This document shows, one piece after another, positions 9,100 to 21,345 of a DNA stretch of 64,000 nt (positions are counted from its first letter, which is position 1; each line of letters opens with the position of its first letter). Source of the stretch: CAVYXF01 sp963772335 (GTDB taxonomy: Bacteria > Pseudomonadota > Alphaproteobacteria > Rhizobiales > Rhodomicrobiaceae); assembly GCA_963772335.1 (NCBI GenBank), contig CAVYXF010000003.1, positions 744,001 through 808,000 on the forward strand, in the 5' to 3' direction. The notes beneath the pieces are model-generated. The model was not told the DNA's origin. It did no database searches and worked only from the letters and a program-made list of their open reading frames with translations. Made by a program: the position numbers and the translations under genes.

Positions 9100-9513
9100 A
9101 TGGCCGCAGAAGATGGCGCTGAGCGGCGCCTCATCAGCTCCGGTTCGACTTTCGAAGCCGAGATCGGCTATTCCCGAGCCGTTGTCGATGGCGCGTGGAT
9201 TTTCGTCTCCGGCACGACCGGGTTCGATTACACCACGATGACCATCGCCGATGACGTCGTCGCGCAGTGCGAGCAGGTGCTGCGCAATCTCGAAGCGGCT
9301 TTGAAGGAGGCGGGCGCATCTTTCGCTGATGTGGTCCGCGTCCGCTACATTCTTCTCGATCGCGAAGATTTCGAGCCGTGCTGGCCGCTACTGCGCGGTG
9401 CGTTCGGCAAGGCGAGGCCCGCTGCGACCATGATCGTGGCCGGCATGTCCGATCCGCGCATGAAGATCGAAATCGAAGTGACCGCCCGCCGCCGCGGACC
9501 ATCTCAGGCCTAG
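9100..9513 (+). CDS. RidA/YjgF family protein
   Basis: A 137-residue protein of the RidA (YER057c/UK114) superfamily. Members often hydrolyse reactive enamine/imine intermediates. Visible motifs are IFVSGTTGFDY, the central QCEQVLRNLEAALKEAG, and RPAATMIVAGMSDPRMKIEIE. The usual RidA catalytic Arg position is in the VRVRYILLD region, but the match is to a divergent subfamily, so imine deaminase activity is not assured. It starts 14 bases after lapA, probably the same transcript. Confidence 0.85.
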   Translation: MAAEDGAERRLISSGSTFEAEIGYSRAVVDGAWIFVSGTTGFDYTTMTIADDVVAQCEQVLRNLEAALKEAGASFADVVRVRYILLDREDFEPCWPLLRGAFGKARPAATMIVAGMSDPRMKIEIEVTARRRGPSQA

Positions 9514-9678
9514 TTTCATCGCGCGGCATTTTCCTATCAATCAGAACTGTCACATAATTGCCGGCAATATCCTTCACCTGATGAGGACGAATCGGCAGCG
9601 GAAAGGCAGCGTGTCGCTCTTGCAATTGCGAGGGCGCGCTTGATATAGCCTTGGCAATCCCTTGGATGAACCGTCATT

Positions 9679-10351
9679 GTGCAGGCGCGAAAAGTGACCA
9701 TCGGCGTAAAAATCTGCGGGATCACGAACCCGGTCGACCTGGAAGCCGCCATTTCGGCCGGCGCCAGCCATCTTGGGTTGGTGTTCTTCCCGCCGAGCCC
9801 GCGCTCGCTGGCGCTGGATGTGGCCGCGGAGCTGGCGCGCCAGGGCCGCGACCGCGCCAAGGTGGTCGCCCTGACCGTCGATGCCGACGACAGCCTGCTG
9901 GAAGCGATCGCCGCCCACGTCGCGCCAGACATCATGCAGCTCCACGGCAAGGAGAGCCCGGAGCGCACCGCCCGTATTCGCGAAATCACCGGCCGGCCGG
10001 TAATCAAGGCCATCAGCCTTGCGGAAAGCGCCGATGTCGGACGCGCGGATGCCTATCGGGACGCGGCCGATCTGATCCTGTTCGATGCCAAGCCGCCGCG
10101 CAGCGCGACCCGTCCCGGCGGCAACGGCCGCAGTTTCGACTGGAACCTGCTCGCAGGCGTTAGCCAGCGCATGGATTTCGTACTCTCGGGCGGGCTGACC
10201 CCGGACAATGTCGCCGAAGCCATCGCCGCGACCGCGCCAGTCTTGGTCGATGTGTCGTCGGGCGTGGAGACCGCGCCCGGCAGGAAGGACGCCATGCTGA
10301 TCCGCCGCTTCGTGGCCGCCGTGCGCAGCACTGTTCTGGAAGGGGCCACCC

Positions 10352-10359
<8 letters not shown>
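9679..10359 (+). CDS. trpF: Phosphoribosylanthranilate isomerase
   Basis: A 226-residue TIM-barrel enzyme that isomerises N-(5-phosphoribosyl)anthranilate in tryptophan synthesis. The catalytic Cys is in VKICGIT (residues 10-16) and the general acid Asp in LILFDAKPP; LSGGLTPDNV and DVSSGVE bind the phosphate. The start is GTG 9679. It overlaps trpB by eight bases, so translation is likely coupled. Confidence 0.96.
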
Positions 10360-11581
<1,222 letters not shown>

Positions 11582-11676
11582 TGCTGGGAAAGAAGCGGCC
11601 AAAGTTCTTGTTTGCGTATCATCTGTCGCGAAAAACCAAAATACCGCTTTTCGCCAATGATGTTTTGGAGTGACCG

Positions 11677-12540
11677 GTGTCGGGAACGAGACTGGACGAG
11701 ACATTCACCAAGCTGAAGCGGGAAGGGCGCACCGCGCTCGTCACCTTCGTCACGGCTGGCGATCCGGATTACGCCACCTCGCTGGAGCTGCTGCGCGCGC
11801 TCCCTGCTGCCGGCGCCGATGTGATTGAGCTGGGCATGCCGTTCTCCGATCCGATGGCCGACGGCCCCGCTATCCAGGCGTCGTCCCAGCGCGCACTGAA
11901 GGCGGGCATGACGCTCGACAAGACGCTGGAGATGGTGCGCAGCTTCCGCCGCGAGAACGATCACACCCCCATCGTGCTGATGGGCTATTACAACCCGATC
12001 TACATCCGCGGTTCAGAAAACTTCGTGCACAATGCGAAACGGGCCGGCGTGGACGGCCTGATCGTGGTGGATGTACCGCCCGAGGCGGACGATGAGCTCT
12101 GCATCCCGGCTATGAATGCGGGATTGAATTTCATTCGGTTGGCCACACCTACAACCAATGATCGGCGTTTGCCAGCCGTGCTCGCCAATACATCGGGCTT
12201 TGTCTACTATGTGTCGATCGCAGGGATAACCGGCACCAGGGCGCCGGACATCGCCGCCGTAAAGGCAAATGTGGATCGTATCAAGGCGAAGACTTCCCTG
12301 CCGGTCTGCGTCGGCTTCGGGGTGAAGTCGCCTGAGCAGGCCAAGGCGATCGCATCCTTCGCGGATGGGGTGGTTGTCGGATCGGCGCTGGTGAGCGCGC
12401 TTGCAGGCAGCTTGGATGCGGGGGGTGTGGCGCAGCCGTCCACAATTCCTGCGGTGACGACGCTTGTGGAACGGCTGGCGGGCAAGGCCGCGGCAGAAGA
12501 ACTCGGCGAGACTTTCAGCGTGAGAGGCGTTGACGCGTGA
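11677..12540 (+). CDS. trpA: Tryptophan synthase alpha chain
   Basis: A 287-residue TIM-barrel subunit that cleaves indole-3-glycerol phosphate. The catalytic Glu is in DVIELGMPFSDPMADGP and the Asp in DGLIVVDVPPEA; VGFGVKSPEQA binds the phosphate. The start is GTG 11677. Its last codons overlap the accD start (GTGA). Confidence 0.96.
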   Translation: MSGTRLDETFTKLKREGRTALVTFVTAGDPDYATSLELLRALPAAGADVIELGMPFSDPMADGPAIQASSQRALKAGMTLDKTLEMVRSFRRENDHTPIVLMGYYNPIYIRGSENFVHNAKRAGVDGLIVVDVPPEADDELCIPAMNAGLNFIRLATPTTNDRRLPAVLANTSGFVYYVSIAGITGTRAPDIAAVKANVDRIKAKTSLPVCVGFGVKSPEQAKAIASFADGVVVGSALVSALAGSLDAGGVAQPSTIPAVTTLVERLAGKAAAEELGETFSVRGVDA

Positions 12541-13583
12541 ACTGGATTAATAACGTCGTTCGTCCGAAGATCCGCGATATCTGGCGCAAGCGCGATATCC
12601 CGGACAATCTTTGGGTGAAATGTCCCGAAACCGGGCAGATGGTGTTCTACAAGGATGTCGAGGCCAACCAGCTCGTCATCCCCGGCTCGAACTATCATCT
12701 GCGCATGGGGGCCGAGGCACGGCTGAAATCCTTCTTCGACGAGGGCAAGTTCGAACTCATCGCCATGCCCGACGTGCCGCTCGATCCGCTCAAATTCCGC
12801 GACGAGCGCCGCTATGTCGATCGCTTGAAGGACGCCAAGACCAAGACCGGTTTGCAGGACGCGGTGATCGCCGGCGTCGGCACGCTCGATGGCCAGGACG
12901 TGGTCGCGGCCGTGCAGGATTTCGAGTTCATGGGCGGCTCGCTCGGCATGGCCGCCGGCGAGGCGGTTATCACTGCCATGCTGAAGGCCGTCGAGCAGAG
13001 CGCGCCTTTTGTGCTGTTCGTCGCTTCGGGCGGCGCGCGCATGCAGGAGGGCATGCTTTCTCTGATGCAAATGCCGCGCACCACTGTCGCCGTGCAGAAG
13101 CTGCGTGAGGCCCGGCTCCCCTATATCGTTGTGCTGACTCATCCCACGACCGGCGGCGTCACCGCCTCCTACGCCATGCTAGGCGACGTGCATATTGCCG
13201 AGCCCGGCGCGCTGATCGGCTTTGCCGGTCCGCGTGTCATCGAGCAGACCATCCGCGAAAAGCTGCCCGACGGCTTCCAGCGCTCGCAATATCTCCTCGA
13301 TCACGGCATGGTCGACATGGTGGTGCACCGCCATGAGCTGCGGGCAACGCTCAGCCGCCTCTGCGGTCTCCTGATGCAGGGGCGCAACATCAAGCGCCGG
13401 GCGGGCCACGTCACCGCCAAGCCATCGCCGCGCCGGGAGAGCGAGCCTCGCCCGCCGGTAGAGAAGCCGCCCGCACCGACCGGCGCCGATCTGGCCGCGC
13501 TCACCGAGCCGAATGCCGCCAACGACGTCGGCTATGAAAGCGCCACGGCCCTGCCGCCACCGGAGCGAAAAGCAGCGGAATAA
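12537..13583 (+). CDS. accD: Acetyl-CoA carboxylase carboxyltransferase subunit beta, without Cys4 zinc finger
   Basis: A 348-residue carboxyltransferase beta subunit for malonyl-CoA synthesis; it works with AccA, which is not in the window. The crotonase-like core shows FMGGSLGMAAGE, SGGARMQEG, and HPTTGGVTASYAML. The N-terminal zinc ribbon is degenerate: only one Cys (VKCPETGQ, near residue 29) remains and the other three positions are replaced. This is known in Rhizobiales AccD proteins. The C-terminus is a Pro/Arg/Glu-rich tail of about 60 residues. It overlaps trpA by four bases. Confidence 0.95.
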   Translation: MNWINNVVRPKIRDIWRKRDIPDNLWVKCPETGQMVFYKDVEANQLVIPGSNYHLRMGAEARLKSFFDEGKFELIAMPDVPLDPLKFRDERRYVDRLKDAKTKTGLQDAVIAGVGTLDGQDVVAAVQDFEFMGGSLGMAAGEAVITAMLKAVEQSAPFVLFVASGGARMQEGMLSLMQMPRTTVAVQKLREARLPYIVVLTHPTTGGVTASYAMLGDVHIAEPGALIGFAGPRVIEQTIREKLPDGFQRSQYLLDHGMVDMVVHRHELRATLSRLCGLLMQGRNIKRRAGHVTAKPSPRRESEPRPPVEKPPAPTGADLAALTEPNAANDVGYESATALPPPERKAAE

Positions 13584-13688
13584 TTTCCCAAAATCCGCTA
13601 GCTTGCTCGTTGTGCCGCAATCGGTGCGAGCAGGCCTTTGTATTTTCCCTTATGGTATGGTTATGACTTTCTTTCTGCGTGTCCCGCT

Positions 13689-15020
<1,332 letters not shown>

Positions 15021-15290
15021 AGGCGGGCCGCGATGCTCGGCGTGTGTCCCGATGTTCAAGCCGGCGGTCAGCTTCTCGGCAGACCCGATCCGCAGAGTGA
15101 ACTTCCTCAACGCCTAAACCGTTGATGGAATCAGCGGCAATTCACGTCTTTGGGTGGACCTCTCCTGACGAGGAGCGGCTATGTGCGCCCAATGGTGAAT
15201 AGTTCGCAGACACATCAGAAGATAGACTTAAGTCTTGGATGGCCGTGTGATCTGCCTCACACCGCCAGAGTTCAGCCTTTTGGGAGGAAA

Positions 15291-16282
15291 ATGATGACAC
15301 GATTGAGGCTTTTGGTTGTTGCTGCCACGGCGTGCTTGATAGGCGCTGCCCCGGTGTCAGCGGAAACAGTCATCAAGTTCAGCCATGTGGTGGCGGAAAA
15401 CACGCCTAAAGGCCGGGCGGCGTTAAAATTCAAGGAGGAGGCCGAAAAGCTTCTTCCCGGCAAAGTCAGGGTCGAGGTCTATCCGAATTCCCAGCTTTTC
15501 GGCGATGCCAAGGAGATGGAGGCCGTCGCTCTCGGTGACGTGCAGATGATTGCACCCTCCTTGTCGAAATTCGACAAATACACCAAGAAGCTCCAGCTCT
15601 ACGATCTGCCATTCCTGTTCGACGATGTGGCGGCCATCGACAAGTTCCAGGACAGCGACCCCGGCCAGAAGCTGCTGAAGTCGATGGACTCCAAAGGGAT
15701 TTACTCGGCCTGGCTTATTGGCATAACGGCATGAAGCAGCTGTCAGCCAACAAGCCGCTGCTGATGCCGCAAGACGCCAAGGGCCTTAAATTCCGTATCC
15801 AAAGCTCCGACGTGCTGCAGGCGCAGTTCGAGGCGCTCGGCGCTGTGCCACAAAAGCTGGCCTTTGCCGAAGTCTATCAGGCGCTGCAGGTCGGCACGGT
15901 TGATGGCCAGGAGAATACCTGGTCCAACATTTACAGCCAGAAATTCTACGAAGCTCAAAAACATTTCACCGAGTCCAATCACGGCGCGCTCGACTATATG
16001 GTCGTCACCAACACCGATTGGTGGAATGGCTTGGCGGCAGACATAAAGGAAGGGCTGACCAAGGCTATGGCCGCGGCGACCAAGGTCAACAATGACACTG
16101 CCAACGAGCTCAACGAAGACGCCAAGGCCAAGATCAAGGCCGCCGGCACCTCCGAGATCCATCAGCTGACCGCCGAGCAGAAGAAGGCGTGGCGCGAAGC
16201 CATGAAGCCGGTCTGGGCCAAATTTGAAGACGCGATCGGCAAGGACCTTATCGACGCTGCGGCCTCTACAAACGGCAGCTGA
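15291..16282 (+). pseudogene. dctP: TRAP transporter substrate-binding protein DctP, one frameshift
   Basis: A periplasmic C4-dicarboxylate-type binding protein, split by one frameshift near 15700. The first part has a signal peptide (RLLVVAATACLIGAAPVSA) and FSHVVAENTPKGRAA; the second resumes at LGLAYWHNGMKQLSANKPL and keeps the ligand Arg motif KGLKFRIQSSDV and the end of the fold. Adding one T to the ATTTA stretch would restore a full protein of about 330 residues. GGGAGGAAA before ATG 15291 is a strong ribosome site. The membrane subunits downstream are intact, which argues for a sequencing error or very recent mutation. The ligand is unknown. Confidence 0.88.
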
Positions 16283-16474
16283 TCGAGTAGCGCAACAGAC
16301 CGAAAAAGGTGGCCCCACGAAAGGGTGGGCTGGAAACCGTTTATCGGGCAAAATCTGATCCGCAAATAAAAGGCGAGAGCGGCGCGTCTGATTCGAATTA
16401 AAAATCACGCCGCTCGAGCCGCCGCATTCGCGGCAGCCGTCTTATATGGCATCATGCGTCTTGGGGAGGGGGGC

Positions 16475-17029
16475 ATGCTGATCCGGATCTTCCATCGCGC
16501 CGAGGAGTGGCTGCTCGCCCTCATTCTCGCCGCGATGACCATACTCACCTTCATCCAGGTGATCCTGCGCTACATCTTCAACACCGGCCTGTTCTGGGCG
16601 CTGGAGGCGACGCTCTACATGTTCGGCTGGCTGGTGCTGCTGGGCATCTCTTATGGCGTCAGGACCCACGCCCATATCGGTGTCGATCTTCTCGCCAAAT
16701 CTCTGCCACCCAGGCCGCGCCGCATTCTCGGTCTGATCATCACGGCGCTCGCGCTTTTGTATACGGGGCTGATGTTCTACGGCTCCTACAACTACATCTA
16801 CCGGATGATGCGGCTCGGCGTGGAGGCGGAAGATATTCCGATCGCACGCTGGATTCTCGGCCTTTGTCTGCCGATCGGATTTGCGCTGCTTGCGATCCGG
16901 CTCCTGGTCGTCGGCTGGCAGCTCTACACGGGGCAGGCTCAGGGGTTCGAACTCGCCGACGAGGCTGCCGATGCTACCAAGGACATCACCCATGACGGCC
17001 GGCCGGACGCGACGGAGATCTCCCGATGA
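16475..17029 (+). CDS. dctQ: TRAP transporter small permease subunit DctQ
   Basis: A 184-residue membrane protein with four hydrophobic segments, the DctQ layout. Motif features include ILRYIFNTGLFWALEATLY and ISYGVRTHAHIGVDLL, the conserved loop of this family. ATG 16475 is chosen because GGGGAGG lies just upstream; another in-frame ATG is at 16454. It couples the binding protein to DctM and overlaps dctM by four bases (ATGA). Confidence 0.93.
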   Translation: MLIRIFHRAEEWLLALILAAMTILTFIQVILRYIFNTGLFWALEATLYMFGWLVLLGISYGVRTHAHIGVDLLAKSLPPRPRRILGLIITALALLYTGLMFYGSYNYIYRMMRLGVEAEDIPIARWILGLCLPIGFALLAIRLLVVGWQLYTGQAQGFELADEAADATKDITHDGRPDATEISR

Positions 17030-18309
17030 CAACGGCCTTTCTCTTTGTCGCGCTCTTCGCCTTTCTCGTCATCGGCATGCCGATTGCGATCTCGCTCGGC
17101 CTCGCCTCGCTGATCACCATTCTGCTTTTCGCCAATGACAGCCTCGCTTCGCTGGTTCTGAAGTTCTTCCAGACCATGGAGCAGTTCACGCTCTTGGCGA
17201 TTCCGTTCTTTATTCTCGCCGGCAATTTCCTGACGACGGGCGGCGTTGCGCGGCGGATGATCGATTTCGCGATCGCGGCGGTCGGCCACTTTCCGGGCGG
17301 CCTCGCTATCGCTTCGGTTCTGGCCTGCATGTTGTTTGCCGCCGTGTCGGGATCATCCCCGGCAACAGTGGTTGCGATTGGATCGATCGTCATCGCCGGC
17401 ATGGTGCGGACGGGCTATACGCAAGCCTTCGCAACCGGCGTTATCGTCAATGCCGGAACGCTCGGCATCCTCATTCCACCATCAATCGTGATGGTGGTTT
17501 ATGCCGCGGCGAGCGAGACTTCGGTCGGCCGCCTGTTTATCGCGGGAATTATTCCCGGCATTCTGCTCGGCTCTCTGCTGATGGTCGCAATCTATCTCGT
17601 TGCGAAGCTGCGCAACCTGCCCCGGCAGCCGCAAGCCTCATGGAGCGAGAGGCTGGTGTCGCTGCGCAAGGCGCTGTGGGGCCTCTTGCTGATCGTCATC
17701 GTTCTCGGCGGCATCTATGGCGGCGTGTTCACACCGACCGAGGCGGCGGCGGTTGCTGCGGTCTATGCAGCCGTCATCGCACTGTTCGTCTACCGGGATC
17801 TGAAATTTGTTGATGTGCCGCGCGTGCTGCTCGATTCGGCAAAAGTGACGGTGATGCTGCTGTTCATCATCGCCAATGCTTTCCTGTTCGCTCATGTGCT
17901 TACGACGGAGCAGATCCCGCAGGCCATTGCCCGCGAACTCGTGGCCATGGGCCTCCAGCCGTGGCAATTCCTCATCGTCGTCAACGTGCTCTTGCTGATC
18001 GCCGGCAATTTCATGGAGCCGTCCGCAATCATCCTGATCCTGGTGCCGATCCTGTTCCCGATCGCTGTTCAGCTCGGCATCAACCCGGTTCACCTCGGTA
18101 TCATCATGGTGGTGAACATGGAGATTGGCATGGTGACGCCGCCCGTGGGGCTCAATCTGTTCGTCGCCTCGGGCATCACCGGCATGCCGCTGTTGTCTGT
18201 CGTCAGGGCCTCGGCACCTTGGCTGTTGCTTCTCTTGGTCTTTCTCATCCTCATTACCTATGTGCCTCAGATCTCACTTGTCCTACCGAACCTGATGTTC
18301 GGCAAGTGA
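17026..18309 (+). CDS. dctM: TRAP transporter large permease subunit DctM
   Basis: A 427-residue multi-spanning membrane protein of the DctM family, the ion-coupled translocation subunit. Family motifs are AIPFFILAGNFLTTGGVARR, AAVSGSSPATVVAIGSI, GTLGILIPPSI and MVTPPVGLNLFVASG. Length and the hydrophobic profile of 11-12 segments are normal. It is the last gene of dctPQM; no sensor or regulator lies beside it. Confidence 0.95.
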   Translation: MTTAFLFVALFAFLVIGMPIAISLGLASLITILLFANDSLASLVLKFFQTMEQFTLLAIPFFILAGNFLTTGGVARRMIDFAIAAVGHFPGGLAIASVLACMLFAAVSGSSPATVVAIGSIVIAGMVRTGYTQAFATGVIVNAGTLGILIPPSIVMVVYAAASETSVGRLFIAGIIPGILLGSLLMVAIYLVAKLRNLPRQPQASWSERLVSLRKALWGLLLIVIVLGGIYGGVFTPTEAAAVAAVYAAVIALFVYRDLKFVDVPRVLLDSAKVTVMLLFIIANAFLFAHVLTTEQIPQAIARELVAMGLQPWQFLIVVNVLLLIAGNFMEPSAIILILVPILFPIAVQLGINPVHLGIIMVVNMEIGMVTPPVGLNLFVASGITGMPLLSVVRASAPWLLLLLVFLILITYVPQISLVLPNLMFGK

Positions 18310-18410
18310 GGGGAACCCCCGTCACCCCTCGGCGAGCGACGGCATGGTGGCGCGGCGACGCGCATCGCCCTATGTAGGGGGACGACAGCCATCGAAAGGA
18401 CGGTATAGCC

Positions 18411-18872
18411 ATGGTGCGGGAGAAGATTTCGGCGGCACTCAAGGATGCGATGAAGAGCAAGAACGAGGCGGCCGTCTCGACCCTTCGGATGGTCAATGCT
18501 GCGATCAAGCAGAAGGACATCGATGTCGCTCGGCCGCGCGGCGAAGAGAAGATCGCCGAGGAAGAAGTGCTCAGCCTGCTTCAGAGTCTGATCAAGTCGC
18601 GCCGGGAAGCGATCGAGATGTTCAGGCAGGGCAATCGCGACGATCTCATCCAGAAGGAGACCGCCGAGATCGGCGTCATCGAGCAGTTTCTGCCGCTCCA
18701 GCTCGGGGCCGAGGAGACGCAGGCCGCCATTGATGCCGCGATTGCCAAGACTGGCGCTGCGAGCGTCAAGGACATGGGCAAGGTCATGGCGGCGCTCAAA
18801 TCCGACTATGCCGGCCAGCTCGATATGAGCAAAGTGAGCGCGCTCGTGAAGCAGCGTCTGAGCGCGGGGTGA
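18411..18872 (+). CDS. GatB/YqeY domain protein
   Basis: A 153-residue helical protein of the YqeY family, related to the tail domain of the GatB amidotransferase subunit. Motifs include STLRMVNAAIKQKDID, AEIGVIEQFLPLQL and MGKVMAALKSDYAG. Its function is not established, although tRNA-linked roles are suspected from the domain. In many alphaproteobacteria it sits beside dnaG-rpoD; here it does not. Confidence 0.92.
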   Translation: MVREKISAALKDAMKSKNEAAVSTLRMVNAAIKQKDIDVARPRGEEKIAEEEVLSLLQSLIKSRREAIEMFRQGNRDDLIQKETAEIGVIEQFLPLQLGAEETQAAIDAAIAKTGAASVKDMGKVMAALKSDYAGQLDMSKVSALVKQRLSAG

Positions 18873-18913
18873 TCAGCACTATTCGGCGAGGCTATTGTGT
18901 GCGGTTGCATCCG

Positions 18914-18974
18914 CTCCCTCTCCGGGCGTGAGCCTTTACGGCGAACGACAAGCGTTCGCCGTTGGGAGAGGGAG
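18914..18974. repeat. Nested palindromic intergenic repeat
   Basis: An outer pair, CTCCCTCTCC (18914-18923) and GGAGAGGGAG (18965-18974), encloses a perfect inner pair, ACGGCGAACG (18938-18947) and CGTTCGCCGT (18953-18962). It lies after the YqeY gene and may end its transcript. The CTCCC/GGGAG ends resemble the repeats at 37531-37682. Confidence 0.7.
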
Positions 18975-19051
18975 CTGCTATGCGATCCTCGCAATATTAT
19001 GAAACTGTACCAGGATCAGCGCATAAGCGAGATGCACGCCGTACACCGCAC

Positions 19052-19612
19052 CTAGCTCTGTTTCCGATCTCGATCCCGCACCGCCTCGGCCTCCCGGCGC
19101 TCCAGCGTTTCGAGCAGGTGTTCGGGCTGCACATCCTCCTTCAACTCGCGCAGATCGGGCGAACGGGCGGCGACAATGTTCATGCGCTCGCCGATCTCCG
19201 TCACCATCGCAACCAGCCGGGTGATCTCGTGCTCGGCGAGCAGGCTGATCTGCAGATTGAGATCGGCGCGCCGGTCGGCCTGGGCCTGCATGCGGTTTTG
19301 CGTAATCAGAATGAAGGTGGAGAGGAACAGCGCCTCGACCGAGGCGATCATCGCCAGAGCGACGAAGGTCGGATCGAACGGCCTCATGCCGGGGACCAGG
19401 CCGAGATTCGCCAGGATCCAACCGCCATAGATGGCCAGATGGAGCCACACGAAGCTCATTTGCCCGGCAAAGCAGGCGATCTTGCCCGCAAGCTGGTCCT
19501 GCCAGGAGGCTTCCGCCGCCTCCTTGCGACGGCGGGCAAGCAGCGCCTCGATATTGCGCTCCACCACGCCCGTTGCAGGAGCGTCTTTGCCATTGACGGC
19601 AGCTGTCACCAT
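19052..19612 (-). CDS. DUF1003 membrane protein
   Basis: A 186-residue protein of the DUF1003 family with two transmembrane segments in the middle (WLHLAIYGGWILANLG and FVALAMIASVEALFLSTFILI) and the conserved NRMQAQADRRADLNLQI motif after the second one. The C-terminus is a charged cytoplasmic helix ending in ERREAEAVRDRDRK. Function unknown. It is downstream of, and same-strand with, the aldehyde dehydrogenase, 67 bases away. Confidence 0.88.
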   Translation of the reverse strand: MVTAAVNGKDAPATGVVERNIEALLARRRKEAAEASWQDQLAGKIACFAGQMSFVWLHLAIYGGWILANLGLVPGMRPFDPTFVALAMIASVEALFLSTFILITQNRMQAQADRRADLNLQISLLAEHEITRLVAMVTEIGERMNIVAARSPDLRELKEDVQPEHLLETLERREAEAVRDRDRKQS

Positions 19613-19679
19613 TTTTGAACTCCATCAGTCATCCCGAGGGATGAAAACGCCGATGACCCGGCCGGAGTTCACTGGCGAG

Positions 19680-21056
19680 TCAAAGCTCTGCGACAACCAC
19701 CGTCTTGATGTTCACGAACTCCTTGATGCCGTAGTGCGACAGCTCCCGGCCATAGCCGCTGTCCTTCACGCCGCCGAAAGGCAGCGCCACGTTGGAGGCA
19801 ACCGCGCCGTTGACGAACACCGCGCCAGCTTCGATCTCTTCAGCCGCAAGCTGCTCGCCGCGCGTCAGATCGCGAGTGATGACACCGCCGCCCAGGCCAA
19901 ACGGGCTGTCATTGGCGATCGCAACCGCCTCCGCCTCGTCCCTGGCGATGATGACGGCCGCGACCGGACCGAACATCTCCTCGTCATAGGCCGGCATGCC
20001 CTTCTTCACCTCGGTCAGCACCGTCGGTGGATAATAGGCGCCGGGATTGTCGGGGATCTCGCCGCCACAGAGCAGCCGCGCGCCCTTGGCGATGCTGTCC
20101 TCGACCTGCCGGTGCAGGTCGTCGCGCAGATCATGGCGCGCCATCGGCCCGACCTCGGCGACTTCGTCCATTGGATCGCCGACTTTGGCGGCTTTCATCT
20201 TCGCGGTGAACGCAGTCTCGAAGCGCTCGCGCAAGGGTGCCACGACGATGAAGCGCTTGCCGGCGATGCAGCTCTGGCCGGAATTGACAAGCCGCGCTTT
20301 GGTTGCGAGCGCCGCGGCTTTCTCCACATCGGCGTCCTCGAGCACGAGATAGGCATCGCTGCCGCCCAGCTCGAGCACGGTTTTCTTGAGCATCTCGCCA
20401 GCCTTTCGCGCAACTGCCCGTCCGGCTGCCTCGCTCCCGGTCAGCGTCACCGCGCGGATGCGGGGATGCTCGATCACCCGGTCGACGGCACGGCTGCCGA
20501 TCATCAAGGTGCGGAACAGATTGTCGGGGAAACCAGCATGGCGCAGCAGGTCCTCAATCGCGAGGGCGCAGCCCGGAACATTGGAGGCATGCTTCAGCAC
20601 ACCGGCATTGCCGGCCATCAGCCCCGGGGCAAGGAAGCGGAACACCTGCCAGAACGGGAAATTCCACGGCATTACCGCGAGAATGACGCCGAGCGGCTGG
20701 AAAGTGACGAAGCTGTTCTTTACCCCTTCCATCGCGATCGGCTCGCGGGCGAGGAACGTCTCGGCGTGCTCGGCGAAATAGTCGCAGGCGCCTGCGCATT
20801 TTTCCACCTCAGCTATCGCACCGGTGATCGGCTTGCCCATCTCCTCCGCCATCAGCCGGCCATATTGGCGGGCGCGCGCGCGTAAAAGCCGTGCCGTCTC
20901 GCGCATCGGCTTGGCGCGCTCGGCAAAGCTTCGCCTGCGCCAGTCGAGGAAGGCCTCGTGCGCCGCCTCGATGGCCTCCGCGGCTTGCGCGTTCGTCATC
21001 TCGTCATATTCGCCAATCTGCTTGCCGGTCGCCGGATTGATGGCTTTAAGCGCCAT
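19680..21056 (-). CDS. NAD(P)-dependent succinate-semialdehyde dehydrogenase family protein
   Basis: A 458-residue aldehyde dehydrogenase. The catalytic Cys is in NSGQSCIAGKRFIV and the general-base Glu in TVLELGGSDAYLV; MPWNFPFWQ and LTGSEAAGRAV bind the cofactor. Its short form resembles Sad/YneI-type succinate-semialdehyde dehydrogenases rather than GabD. The substrate is inferred from family resemblance only. The 289 bases upstream hold a long-range inverted repeat (21217-21293). Confidence 0.85.
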   Translation of the reverse strand: MALKAINPATGKQIGEYDEMTNAQAAEAIEAAHEAFLDWRRRSFAERAKPMRETARLLRARARQYGRLMAEEMGKPITGAIAEVEKCAGACDYFAEHAETFLAREPIAMEGVKNSFVTFQPLGVILAVMPWNFPFWQVFRFLAPGLMAGNAGVLKHASNVPGCALAIEDLLRHAGFPDNLFRTLMIGSRAVDRVIEHPRIRAVTLTGSEAAGRAVARKAGEMLKKTVLELGGSDAYLVLEDADVEKAAALATKARLVNSGQSCIAGKRFIVVAPLRERFETAFTAKMKAAKVGDPMDEVAEVGPMARHDLRDDLHRQVEDSIAKGARLLCGGEIPDNPGAYYPPTVLTEVKKGMPAYDEEMFGPVAAVIIARDEAEAVAIANDSPFGLGGGVITRDLTRGEQLAAEEIEAGAVFVNGAVASNVALPFGGVKDSGYGRELSHYGIKEFVNIKTVVVAEL

Positions 21057-21216
21057 GAGGTCTCTCCTGCATTGCGGCCCTGCCGATCGCCGCTGGTGCC
21101 CGCGCCGGTCCGCATCAAGCCTGTTACTCGTGTGGCGGATCTGATGTTCGCACCATCATTGCCGCAGTCTCTCATGCCAACTTCAGATCCTAAAAGCCGC
21201 ACGAGATCGTGAATTT

Positions 21217-21293
21217 GCGAGTGTCCTTTTCGATTGGAAGACCGTTCGGGACCAGCAGCTGGCGCTGACGAACTTTCGAATCGGGACACTCGC
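21217..21293. promoter_or_regulatory. Inverted repeat between aldehyde dehydrogenase and LysR gene
   Basis: GCGAGTGTCC (21217-21226) and GGACACTCGC (21284-21293) are perfect inverted copies 57 bases apart, with imperfect continuation inward (CGATT/AATCG). They lie about 160-240 bases upstream of the aldehyde dehydrogenase start. They could be paired operators or a transcript-end structure for the LysR gene that ends at 21346. Confidence 0.5.
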
Positions 21294-21345
21294 TCTGCTT
21301 AGCATTTGAGGAGCGTACGCGCATCGCTCAAGGGGCGGGTCACTG

